Both the position numbers and the translations under genes were made by a program. The notes beneath the pieces are model-generated. The model was not told the DNA's origin. It saw only the letters and a program-made list of their open reading frames with translations, and ran no database searches. Below are positions 48,096 to 59,658 of a stretch of 64,000 bases of DNA, piece after piece; the first letter of the stretch is position 1, and each line of letters begins with the position of its first letter. Source of the stretch: Paraburkholderia flava (GTDB lineage: Bacteria > Pseudomonadota > Gammaproteobacteria > Burkholderiales > Burkholderiaceae). The DNA is taken from positions 310,001 to 374,000 of the forward strand of contig NZ_SMRO01000004.1 of NCBI RefSeq assembly GCF_004359985.1, in the 5' to 3' direction.

Positions 48096-49439
48096 ATGAA
48101 CCCAGCATCGGCAGTGGACATCAAGGCGTTCATCGACGCCCGCAAAATGTCGGGATACCAGTGGCTCGTTCTCGCGCTGTGTTTCCTGATCGTCACGATG
48201 GACGGGCTCGACACCGCGGTGATGGGTTTCGTCGCACCGGTCGTGATGCACGACTGGAATGTCGGGCGCGCGGCCTTCGGGCCGGTGATGAGCGCCGCGA
48301 TGATCGGCCTCGCGGTCGGTGCGCTCGTCGCCGGACCGGCCGCCGATCGCATCGGTCGCAAGGCGATTCTGGTCGGATCGGTCGCGTGCTTCGGCGTCTT
48401 CAGCCTCGCCTGCGTATTCGCCGACACGCCGCTGCAACTGATCGCTCTGCGCTTCCTGACCGGTCTCGGGCTCGGCGCCGCGATGCCGAACTCGACGACG
48501 CTGCTGTCCGAATACGTGCCGTCGCGCAGCAAGTCGCTGCTGCTGACGATCATGTTCACCGGCTTCAACTTCGGCTCGGGTGCGGGCGGTTTTGTCGCAG
48601 CGTGGCTGATTCCGAACTTCGGCTGGCGTGCGGTGTTCGTGTTCGGCGGCGTCGTGCCGCTGCTGAGCGTGCCGCTGCTCGTGTGGCTGTTGCCCGAATC
48701 CGCGCGCTTTATGCTCGTGCGCCGCATGGCGACCGCGCGCATCGCAGCGACGCTCGGTCGCGTGTGCCGGCACACGTTCGGCGACGACGTGACCTTCGCC
48801 GCGACGGAAGCACCGGTCGCCGCGAAAGCGCCGGTACGCATGCTGTTTTCCGACGGCTACGCGTTCGGCACGCTGACGCTGTGGGTCACGTACTTCATGG
48901 GCCTGCTGATCATCTATCTGCTGACGGGCTGGTTGCCGACACTGATCAAGGAAGCCGGTCTGCCGGTCGCGCGCGCGGCGGCGATCACCGGTCTGTTCCA
49001 GCTCGGCGGGACAGTCGGCGCCATCGCGGTCGGCTTCGCGATGGACCGCATGAACCGCAACGCGGTGATCGGCGTCGCGTACCTGCTGGGCGGCGTCTTC
49101 ATTTTCGCGCTCGGCACCGGCACGCTGACGTCGGGCCTGCTGCCGGTGCTCGTCTGCTGTGCGGGCTTCTTCATGAGCGGCGCACAGACCGGCCTGAACG
49201 CCCTCGCGCCGACCTACTACCCCACTCGCGCCCGCGCGACCGGCGTCAGCTGGATGCTCGGCTTCGGCCGGCTCGGCGGGATTCTGGGTTCGCTCGTCGG
49301 CGGCGTGCTGCTGTCGATGGGCTTCAGCTTCGCGACGGTCTTTACGATTCTCGCGATACCGGCCGTCCTCGCGGCAGTCGCGATCGTGATGAACCGCGTC
49401 GCGTTGCGCTACATCACGAATCCTGTCGCGGAGACGTGA
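48096..49439 (+). CDS. aromatic acid:H+ symporter, MFS (PcaK/GalT class)
   Basis: A 447-aa 12-TM major facilitator. The AAHS signature DGLDTAVMGFVAPVV in helix 1 (Asp needed for aromatic uptake) and the loop 2-3 motif GPAADRIGRKAIL are clear, plus the central cytoplasmic loop near residue 230. It probably imports the ring substrate cleaved by LigAB. It has an AGGC/GGAGA site upstream and lies 98 bp after ligA. Confidence 0.9.
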   Translation: MNPASAVDIKAFIDARKMSGYQWLVLALCFLIVTMDGLDTAVMGFVAPVVMHDWNVGRAAFGPVMSAAMIGLAVGALVAGPAADRIGRKAILVGSVACFGVFSLACVFADTPLQLIALRFLTGLGLGAAMPNSTTLLSEYVPSRSKSLLLTIMFTGFNFGSGAGGFVAAWLIPNFGWRAVFVFGGVVPLLSVPLLVWLLPESARFMLVRRMATARIAATLGRVCRHTFGDDVTFAATEAPVAAKAPVRMLFSDGYAFGTLTLWVTYFMGLLIIYLLTGWLPTLIKEAGLPVARAAAITGLFQLGGTVGAIAVGFAMDRMNRNAVIGVAYLLGGVFIFALGTGTLTSGLLPVLVCCAGFFMSGAQTGLNALAPTYYPTRARATGVSWMLGFGRLGGILGSLVGGVLLSMGFSFATVFTILAIPAVLAAVAIVMNRVALRYITNPVAET

Positions 49440-49503
49440 ATGCATGCATACGGCACGCGGCAAGCAACACATCGATTCTTATAACTTCTTGAGGAGCGGA
49501 GAC

Positions 49504-50037
49504 ATGAGCAACAACTACAGTACAAGCGCCGAGATCGGCAACGGACCGGCACAACCCACGACCGAACGACCGGGCCTGCAGAAAATCATCCGCGCGGGCG
49601 TGGCCGGCGGTCTCGCGGGAGCGGTGATCATCTGGATCTACGAAGCGCTGATCTGGGTCGGCGCGCAGCATCTGATGCCGCTCGCCGGCATTCCGCGCAA
49701 CGCAACCGGCCTCGTGTTCGGCAAGGACGTGCAGGATTCGCTCGGCATCTGGGCGTATTTTCTCGGCACCGCGATTCACTTCGTCTTCGCGACCGGCTGG
49801 GGGATCCTGTTCGCCGCGATCTGGCCATCCTTCCGCCGACGCGGTTACGAAGCGACGTTCGTCGCGCTGTTCTACGCGATGTTCGCGTGGATCGTGATGC
49901 ACGTCGCGATCATGATCGCATCGACCAATCATCCGAACTACTACGACCCCGCCGTGATCATCGGCGGCTTCATGTCGCACTTCTGCTTCACCGTGCCGCT
50001 CGCGTTGATCATCAAGCGCAAGCTCGCCGCGAACTGA
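49504..50037 (+). CDS. inner-membrane protein of unknown function (YagU-like)
   Basis: A 177-aa protein with four hydrophobic helices (AGVAGGLAGAVIIWIYEALIW, LGTAIHFVFATGWGILFAAIW, VALFYAMFAWIVMHVAIMIA, GGFMSHFCFTVPLALII) resembling the DUF1440/YagU type. GAGGAGC precedes the ATG. It lies between the transporter and porin genes, so a role in aromatic uptake is inferred from position only. Confidence 0.7.
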   Translation: MSNNYSTSAEIGNGPAQPTTERPGLQKIIRAGVAGGLAGAVIIWIYEALIWVGAQHLMPLAGIPRNATGLVFGKDVQDSLGIWAYFLGTAIHFVFATGWGILFAAIWPSFRRRGYEATFVALFYAMFAWIVMHVAIMIASTNHPNYYDPAVIIGGFMSHFCFTVPLALIIKRKLAAN

Positions 50038-50067
50038 ACCAGTAGAACGTATAGATCCGGGGACGAC

Positions 50068-51189
50068 ATGAAAACAAAACTCGTAGCCATCCTGACTGTT
50101 GTTTCAGCGACGACGGCGATGACGGAACAGGCCCATGCGCAATCGTCGATCACGCTGTACGGTGTACTCGACGTATTCGGCGGCTATCAGTCGGCGAAGG
50201 TCGGCGGCAGCAACAAGTCGCTGGCGGTACTCGGCAGCAACGGCGAGATGACGAGCCGCTGGGGTCTGCGTGGAACCGAAGACCTCGGCGGCGGATACCG
50301 CACCACGTTCGATCTGGAGAGCGGCTTCGATCCCACCACGGGTACGCAACAGAATGCGTACCGCTTCTTCGACCGGCAGGCGTGGATCGGCATCTCGGCA
50401 CCGTATGGGGAATTTCGTTTCGGTCGGCAGAATACGCCGATGTTCGGATGGAGCGGCAACCTCGACGCGTTCAGCGCGGCCACCTACGGTTCGGGCTACA
50501 ACAACTTCGCGAACTGGCTCGCGCGGGTCGACAACGACATCAGCTATATCTCGCCGAAAATCGCCAATACGCAGCTCGAAGCGCACTACTCGGTCGGCGG
50601 AAAGGCAGGCACGCTGGCCGGCAATGCGGTTTATCAGGTGGGCGTGCAGACGAACCAGGGGCCGGTCTATCTCGCGTTCGCCTACCTGAACGCGGCCAAC
50701 GCGACGAACACGAACCGCGTGCAGGAAATCATGGCCGGCGGCAACGTCGACTACGGCAGCGGCCGCGTGTACCTCGCATGGTTCCGCGCGAACGATGTGA
50801 TTTCAGCGACCACGGGCAACGCGTTGAGCAATCCGGCCGGCAAGTACGATCCGACCGTCGGCCCCGTCGGCAACACGGCGGGCAATTATCACAGCACGTA
50901 CTCGGTATCCGCCGACTATCGCGTGAGTCCGTTCCTCAGCGTCGGTGCCGGCTATGCGTGGATCAAGGACAGTTCGTCGCTCGGCAATAACGCGCGGCAG
51001 ATGAGCGCGATCGTCAACTACGATCTGTCCAAACGCACGCGACTGTACGGCGTCGTTTCGCGGCTCAACAACTCCGGCACGGCGCAGTTCAAGATGGCGG
51101 GCGCGAGCATCACGACCGGTTCGTTCCTCACGCCCGACGCCGGGCAGAACGAAACCGGCGTGCAGATCGGCATCCGCCATCTGTTCTAA
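50068..51189 (+). CDS. outer-membrane porin (Burkholderia Gram-negative type)
   Basis: A 373-aa porin: signal peptide MKTKLVAILTVVSATTAMTE ending AHAQ, start of barrel SSITLYGVLDVFGGYQS, loop-3-like WIGISAPYGEFRFGRQNTPM, and the conserved ending GVQIGIRHLF. It forms a 16-stranded trimeric channel. As last gene of the aromatic operon it is likely used for substrate entry through the outer membrane, as proposed for GalP-type porins. Confidence 0.92.
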   Translation: MKTKLVAILTVVSATTAMTEQAHAQSSITLYGVLDVFGGYQSAKVGGSNKSLAVLGSNGEMTSRWGLRGTEDLGGGYRTTFDLESGFDPTTGTQQNAYRFFDRQAWIGISAPYGEFRFGRQNTPMFGWSGNLDAFSAATYGSGYNNFANWLARVDNDISYISPKIANTQLEAHYSVGGKAGTLAGNAVYQVGVQTNQGPVYLAFAYLNAANATNTNRVQEIMAGGNVDYGSGRVYLAWFRANDVISATTGNALSNPAGKYDPTVGPVGNTAGNYHSTYSVSADYRVSPFLSVGAGYAWIKDSSSLGNNARQMSAIVNYDLSKRTRLYGVVSRLNNSGTAQFKMAGASITTGSFLTPDAGQNETGVQIGIRHLF

Positions 51190-51199
51190 CGACGATGCA

Positions 51200-54330
<3,131 letters not shown>

Positions 54331-54385
54331 GAAAGACAGGTGCGCGTGAAGCAGCGACGAGCGCTTCACGCGTGACCACCGCGTG

Positions 54386-54505
54386 CTACTTATCCTTCCT
54401 GTGCGGAATCTTCGCACCCGACTTGCGCGCTTCGTTCAACGCAATCGCGACCGCCTGCTTGTTGTGTGAGACTGTTTCCTTCGATGTCCCTTTCTTCAAC
54501 GGCAT
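54386..54505 (-). CDS. small basic protein, DUF6496-like (39 aa)
   Basis: A 39-aa Lys-rich protein beginning MPLKKGTSKETVSHN and ending IPHRKDK. The opening closely resembles the small DUF6496-type proteins common in Proteobacteria. A perfect AGGAGG lies 5 bp before the ATG, which strongly supports translation. Function unknown. It follows the YdeP-type gene, 62 bp downstream on the same strand. Confidence 0.75.
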   Translation of the reverse strand: MPLKKGTSKETVSHNKQAVAIALNEARKSGAKIPHRKDK

Positions 54506-54567
54506 GATGTCCTCCTGCAGGTGGATGAAAAACCGCTGTGCGAATAGCGATGCAGATCACGTGCCGC

Positions 54568-56919
54568 TCATACGCCGTCGATCTCCGCCGGTTGAACAAC
54601 TGCTGCACGTGCATCTGCTGCGTCGTCGCCACGCAGGATCCTCACCGGAATCGACTTCGCCGCCGGCACCTTGCTCTCCTTCGCGTAATGCCACAACGGC
54701 AGCAGCGGATTGCACTCCGGGTAGTAGCCGCCGATGCATCCGCGCGGAATGTCGTACGCCTTCACCGAAAATCCTTCGACACGCCGATCGACGCCATCGT
54801 CCGCGATCGTTTGCAGCGTGACGATCTGCCCTTCGTCGAGACCCTGCGCGCGCATATCGTCGGGGCTCATCAGGATCACCATGCGACTCCCCTTCACGCC
54901 GCGAAAGCGGTCGTCGAGCGAATAGATCGTCGTGTTGAACTGGCTGTCGGAGCGCAGCGTCATCAGCCGCAATGCGCCGGGTTCGTGTACGGGCATATCG
55001 GGGTCTTCGCCCAGCGACTCGGGCACCTGAAATTCCGCCTTGCCGCTTTCGGTCTTCCACTTGCGCTCACGCGCAGGCAGCGGCCGATGAAAACCGCCAG
55101 GCGTCCACATGCGCGCTTCGAAGTCGTGAAAAATCTCCGGGAACGTCGTCGCGATTTCGCTGCGCACGCGTGCGTAGTCGTCGCACCATGCGTCCCAGTC
55201 GACTGTCGAACGCGCACCGAGCGTCGCCATCGCGATCCCCGAAATAATCGCCGGCTCGGAGCGGATCGTGCTGTCCGCCGGTTCGGCGACGCCGTGCGAG
55301 CCGTGCATGCAGCCGGTGCTGTCCTCCATCGACACCGCCTGCTCCCGCCCCTGCCCCGGCCCCACGCGATCGATCTCGATGCGGCTCAGGCACGGCAACA
55401 CATACGAAATCTCGCCGTGCAGCAGATGGCTGCGATTGAGTTTCGTCGCGACGTTGACGGTGAGCCGCAGCTTCAGCCACGCAGGTTCGATCCGTGTGCG
55501 GTCGGGCACCGAGCGCACGAGATTGCCACCGAGATTGAACACCGCGCGCACGTCGCCCTTCAACATCGCCTCGAATGCTTCGACGGTGTTCATGCCTTTG
55601 TTGCGCGGCGGCTCGAACGAAAACTGCTTCGCGAGTTGATCGAGCGGCGCAAGCTCCGGCTTCTCGGTCATGCCGACCGTGCGCTGACCCTGCACGTTCG
55701 AATGCCCGCGCACCGGCGAAGGCCCCGCACCCGGCTTGCCGACGTTGCCGCGCAGGAACAGCAGGTTGCACAGCATCCGCACGTTCTGCACGCCGAGCCG
55801 GTGCTGCGTGAGCCCCATCCCGTAGTGCGCGATCACCGCGTTCGCCTTCATGTACTCCGCGGCCGCCGCTTCGAGCGCATCGCGCGGCAGACCGCTGACC
55901 TGTTCGATGTCGGTCCATGAAAGCGCGCGCACGTAGTCGGCAAATGCGTCGTAGCCGGTCGTGTGCTGCTCGATGAATGCGACGTCGATCATGCGGGCAC
56001 CGCCCTGTTCGATCGCGAGATCGTCGGCGGCAATGACTGCCTTGCAGAGACCCGCGATCGCCGCCGTGTCGCCGCCCGTCCTCACCTGGTGATACTGCGT
56101 GCTGATCTGCGTGGTGTCGGGCGTGAGCATCTGCACCGGCGACTGCGGATTCGCAAAGCGCACGAGGCCCGGTTCGCGCAGCGGATTGAACGTGATGATC
56201 GGCACGCCGCGTTTGCGCGCATCCTGCAGTTGATGCAGCATCCGCGGACTGTTCGTGCCGACGTTCTGGCCGAAGAAAAACATCAGGTCGGTTTTCTCGA
56301 AATCGTCCAGCGTAATCGTCCCCACGCCGACGCCGATCGCCGCCTTCAGGCCGACGCTGCTGCTCTCGTGGCACATGTTCGAACTGTCCGGCAGATTGTT
56401 CGTGCCGTACATCCGCGCAAAAAGCTGGTACATGTAGGTCGCTTCGAGCGACGCGCGGCCCGACGCATAGAACACCGTCGAGTCCGGATGGAGCGCATTC
56501 AGTTCGGTACCGATCTCTTCGAATGCCTGTTGCCAGGCCACTTCGACGTAACGGTCGCTTGCCGGGTCGTAGCGCAGCGGCGCAGTCAGACGCCCGGCTT
56601 CTTCGAGATCGTGGTCGTGCCATGTGAGCAGTTCCGCGACCGTGTGCTGGTCGAAGAAATCCGGCGTCACGCGCTTCGCCGTCAAATCCCACGCGGTTGC
56701 TTTCGCGCCGCTCTCGCAGAACTCGAACGTATGCGGATCGGCCGGTTTCGCCCACGAGCAGCTGACGCACATGAAGCCGTCCGGCTGGTTCTGATGCAGG
56801 AGTGCCTTGCCGCCCTTCAGCGGCACATGCTCCTGCGTGACGATTTTCGTCACCGCTCTGAGCGATCCCCATCCGCCCGATGCGAAGGGATAGTCGTGCG
56901 TGGTCTGTCTCTTGTCCAT
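54568..56919 (-). CDS. FdhF/YdeP-family molybdopterin oxidoreductase
   Basis: A 783-aa molybdoenzyme of the formate-dehydrogenase-H/YdeP group. The N-terminal block GGWGSLRAVTKIVTQEHVPLKGG is followed by a reduced CVSCSW Cys pair, then SSNMCHESSSVGLKAAIGVG, FFGQNVGTNSPRMLHQ and RGNVGKPGAGPSPVRGHSNVQG. The C-terminal pterin domain has DGVDRRVEGF. YdeP proteins are implicated in acid resistance; the substrate is unknown. The start at 56919 (MDKRQTTHDYPFASGG) was chosen as the family N-terminus. Last large gene of the oxidase operon, 83 bp after the cytochrome c gene. Confidence 0.88.
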   Translation of the reverse strand: MDKRQTTHDYPFASGGWGSLRAVTKIVTQEHVPLKGGKALLHQNQPDGFMCVSCSWAKPADPHTFEFCESGAKATAWDLTAKRVTPDFFDQHTVAELLTWHDHDLEEAGRLTAPLRYDPASDRYVEVAWQQAFEEIGTELNALHPDSTVFYASGRASLEATYMYQLFARMYGTNNLPDSSNMCHESSSVGLKAAIGVGVGTITLDDFEKTDLMFFFGQNVGTNSPRMLHQLQDARKRGVPIITFNPLREPGLVRFANPQSPVQMLTPDTTQISTQYHQVRTGGDTAAIAGLCKAVIAADDLAIEQGGARMIDVAFIEQHTTGYDAFADYVRALSWTDIEQVSGLPRDALEAAAAEYMKANAVIAHYGMGLTQHRLGVQNVRMLCNLLFLRGNVGKPGAGPSPVRGHSNVQGQRTVGMTEKPELAPLDQLAKQFSFEPPRNKGMNTVEAFEAMLKGDVRAVFNLGGNLVRSVPDRTRIEPAWLKLRLTVNVATKLNRSHLLHGEISYVLPCLSRIEIDRVGPGQGREQAVSMEDSTGCMHGSHGVAEPADSTIRSEPAIISGIAMATLGARSTVDWDAWCDDYARVRSEIATTFPEIFHDFEARMWTPGGFHRPLPARERKWKTESGKAEFQVPESLGEDPDMPVHEPGALRLMTLRSDSQFNTTIYSLDDRFRGVKGSRMVILMSPDDMRAQGLDEGQIVTLQTIADDGVDRRVEGFSVKAYDIPRGCIGGYYPECNPLLPLWHYAKESKVPAAKSIPVRILRGDDAADARAAVVQPAEIDGV

Positions 56920-57002
56920 GGCCGGGCTCCGCGTCGCCTGAAATATGTGAGGAGATGCGCAACCGGCGTACCTGGGCGGGTCTGGTGCCCGCATGTGCCG
57001 CG

Positions 57003-58454
57003 TCACTTATGCAGCGCACTCCGCGTGCGCGTCACATCGCGCGTCGTCACCGGATCGGCATCGTTGCCCCACGTCGTCCGCACGAAGGTCAGCACGCGTG
57101 CCATCTCCGTATCGGTGAGCTTGCCGGCAAACGACGGCATGTCGTGCGACGCGGGCCCCGTTTCGGTGTGCGGGCTGCCGCCCCCTTCGACCAGTAATCG
57201 CACGAGCGAGGTCGTATCGGGCGCGAGCACCGCCGGATTGCCCGCGAGCCTCGGATACTTCTGCGCGACGCCCATGCCGTCCGCGCGATGACAGCGCGCG
57301 CAGTCGCTCTGAAAGATGCCCGCACCGGGCCGCTGCACGTCGCCGGTCTTCAACGCGAGCGAGGTCTGCTGCGCGGCATGCGAACCGGCGTCGTAGTGCG
57401 CGTACGGCGCGCGCACGGGCAGACTCTTCAGATACCCCGCGATCGCAGCGAGATCGTCGTCGCTCATGTACTGCGTGCTGTCCTCGACCACCTGCACCAT
57501 GCTGCCGAACGTGACGAGCCCGCCGCCGTGACCGGTCTTCAGGAACGCGGCGATGTCCTGCGCGGAGTAGCGTCCGAGGCCCGCGCCGGCATCGCCGGTG
57601 AGGTTCGGTGCAAACCAGTGATCGTTGTTGCCGCCCGTCAGATAGAAGCGCGAGCCTTCCGCATAGCCGAGTTCTTCATAGGCCGGGCCGCGCGGCGTAT
57701 GACACGCACCGCAATGGCCGAGCGACTGCACGAGGTACGCGCCGCGATTCCATTGCGCGTCGCGGTCGGCGCGCGGCTTGAAGCGGTCGCCAGGCGCGAA
57801 CGCCCAGCTCCAGAACATCAGCGCCCAGCGTTGATTGAACGGAAACGGCAGACGGGTCGACGGCGCCGGTGTCGCGACCGGCTGCACGCCGTGCATGAAG
57901 TACGCGTACAGCGCATGCATGTCGGCGTCGTCGATTTTTGCGAACGACGGGAACGGCATCGCCGGATAGAGTCGCTTGCCGTCCGGCGTCACACCGTGAC
58001 GCAACGTGCGCGCGAAATCGTCGTACGTATAGCGGCCAATGCCCGCGTTCGGGTCCGGCGTGATATTGGTCGAGTAGATCGTGCCGAACGGCGAGCCCAT
58101 GCCGAGTCCACCGGCGAACGGCGATGCGGGTATGGGCGTGTGTCCGGGGACTGCGCGCGGCGCGGCGGTGTGGCAGCCCGCGCAGTCGGCGGCTTTCGCG
58201 AGGTAGGCGCCTCGGGCGATCAGGTTGGTGGAGGCGTCGGCGGCTGTTGCGGCGTCCGCGGGGTCTGCAATTCTCGCGCGAGTATTCGCATCGGCACCGG
58301 TGCTGCTGGAAGTCGCCTGCGGTGCCACGGCAGGCGCGGGCGACGATCGCGATTGTGCGGAAGACAACGCTACACCGACCACTGCCGCTACCGGAATGGC
58401 GATCGCAATGACAAGCGCAAGCAACGCGCGCCCGCTCTCGCGCGCGACGCGCAT
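57003..58454 (-). CDS. triheme c-type cytochrome (alcohol/gluconate-dehydrogenase cytochrome-like)
   Basis: A 483-aa exported protein with a signal-anchor (ALLALVIAIAIPVAAVVGVAL) and three CxxCH heme sites: CAGCH at 91, CGACH at 248, CARCH at 385. This layout is that of the cytochrome subunit of membrane-bound gluconate or alcohol dehydrogenases. Here no dehydrogenase flavoprotein is present and it follows oxidase genes, so it may feed electrons to the oxidase. An alternative start at 58541 with GGGAGGG would add 29 basic residues and be coupled to the upstream stop. Confidence 0.88.
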   Translation of the reverse strand: MRVARESGRALLALVIAIAIPVAAVVGVALSSAQSRSSPAPAVAPQATSSSTGADANTRARIADPADAATAADASTNLIARGAYLAKAADCAGCHTAAPRAVPGHTPIPASPFAGGLGMGSPFGTIYSTNITPDPNAGIGRYTYDDFARTLRHGVTPDGKRLYPAMPFPSFAKIDDADMHALYAYFMHGVQPVATPAPSTRLPFPFNQRWALMFWSWAFAPGDRFKPRADRDAQWNRGAYLVQSLGHCGACHTPRGPAYEELGYAEGSRFYLTGGNNDHWFAPNLTGDAGAGLGRYSAQDIAAFLKTGHGGGLVTFGSMVQVVEDSTQYMSDDDLAAIAGYLKSLPVRAPYAHYDAGSHAAQQTSLALKTGDVQRPGAGIFQSDCARCHRADGMGVAQKYPRLAGNPAVLAPDTTSLVRLLVEGGGSPHTETGPASHDMPSFAGKLTDTEMARVLTFVRTTWGNDADPVTTRDVTRTRSALHK

Positions 58455-58546
58455 GCGCGGCTCCCATGTACGCTGCCGCGTGCACGACTTCGCTCGTCGT
58501 TGCACGCACTGCTTCGTCGTCGCCCTCGTCGCGCGCGTCATCGCCG

Positions 58547-59056
58547 TCACCCTCCCGCGCACGGCGACACGATCAGCATCGCCGCATCGGCTGCGACGAG
58601 TCCGAACATGAACAACGCACTCGAAATCGTCCCGACGCGCGCGAGAAAGCAGTCGCGTGCCGCGTTGCGGGCCACTTGCTGATGCGCGGCGAGCGCGGCA
58701 GCGAGTTCGCGCGTGCGACGCCAGTTGCGCCACGCGATGCCGAAGCCACTGAGCCCGATCACCAGCGCGACCACCGACAACGCCACGAGCGCAGGCATCA
58801 GCCACGGCAGTGCAGGCGACGCGACGGGCCGCTCGTGAGGAAAGCAGATCTGCGCGGCAAGCGTTTGAGCGACGTCGGTCTGCATGAACCACGCGGCCGG
58901 TGCGAGCAGCAGCCCTGCCAGCAACGCCCATCCGCCAGGACGTCTCGCGTACGCGCCGCCGTCGCCATTACCGGACGACACTTCGCCGGGCGACGCTTCG
59001 CCGCGAGCATTCGTCGACGTCGATGGCCGGTCGCTTCGCTCTGCAGTCACCGTCAT
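58547..59056 (-). CDS. small membrane protein of the cytochrome oxidase operon
   Basis: A 169-aa protein with a basic hydrophilic N-terminus of about 45 residues and three hydrophobic helices (WALLAGLLLAPAAWFMQ, LPWLMPALVALSVVALVIG, ISSALFMFGLVAADAAMLIV). It occupies the place of CoxP or subunit-IV-like genes in cox operons. It overlaps the subunit III gene by 4 bp, so it is co-translated. Function unknown; probably an assembly or accessory subunit. Confidence 0.65.
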   Translation of the reverse strand: MTVTAERSDRPSTSTNARGEASPGEVSSGNGDGGAYARRPGGWALLAGLLLAPAAWFMQTDVAQTLAAQICFPHERPVASPALPWLMPALVALSVVALVIGLSGFGIAWRNWRRTRELAAALAAHQQVARNAARDCFLARVGTISSALFMFGLVAADAAMLIVSPCAGG

Positions 59057-59658
59057 CTCCTCAACACGTAGGGCGTCAGATACAACGTCGTGAAAATGAA
59101 CAGCCACACGATGTCGACGAAATGCCAGTACAGCCCGCCGATCGTCAGCGGCGCGTAGCGTTCGTCGTCGAAATAGCCGAGCGCGGTCCACAGCAGCAGG
59201 AACGACAGCACGACGAGCCCGACCACGACGTGCGCCATATGGAAGCCGGTGATCGTGAAGTACAGCGAGCCGTACAGCTGCGTCGTGAGGCCGTATGGAT
59301 GGTCGTGCCACTCCTTCAGCTGGATACCGATGAACACCGCGCCGAGCACGATCGCGACCGCCATCGATGCGACGCCCCAACGCAGCCTGCGGCGCCGCAC
59401 GCAGCGCTCGCAGAGCCACACGAACACGCTGCTCGACAACAGGATCGCCGTATTCGCGGAGCCGAGTCCGAGCTTGGGCAGACCTTCGGGCGGCCACGAT
59501 TGCGTGGTCTGCATCGCGAGGTACAGGTACGAGAAGATCAGATAGCCGAACAGCGCACCCTCGGTCACGATCAGCGTGAGACAGCCCCACCATCCGCCGG
59601 AGCGCTCGCCTGCACTGCCGACCGGCAATTCGACGGAGCCGGGCAATGTGTCGCTCAT
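59053..59658 (-). CDS. cytochrome c oxidase subunit III
   Basis: A 201-aa COX3-family protein with about five membrane helices: GWWGCLTLIVTEGALFGYLIF, TITGFHMAHVVVGLVVLSFLL and GGLYWHFVDIVWLFIFTTLYL, the latter two carrying the conserved His and Glu-type positions of the family. It stabilises subunit I. It overlaps the genes on both sides by 4 bp. Confidence 0.9.
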   Translation of the reverse strand: MSDTLPGSVELPVGSAGERSGGWWGCLTLIVTEGALFGYLIFSYLYLAMQTTQSWPPEGLPKLGLGSANTAILLSSSVFVWLCERCVRRRRLRWGVASMAVAIVLGAVFIGIQLKEWHDHPYGLTTQLYGSLYFTITGFHMAHVVVGLVVLSFLLLWTALGYFDDERYAPLTIGGLYWHFVDIVWLFIFTTLYLTPYVLRR

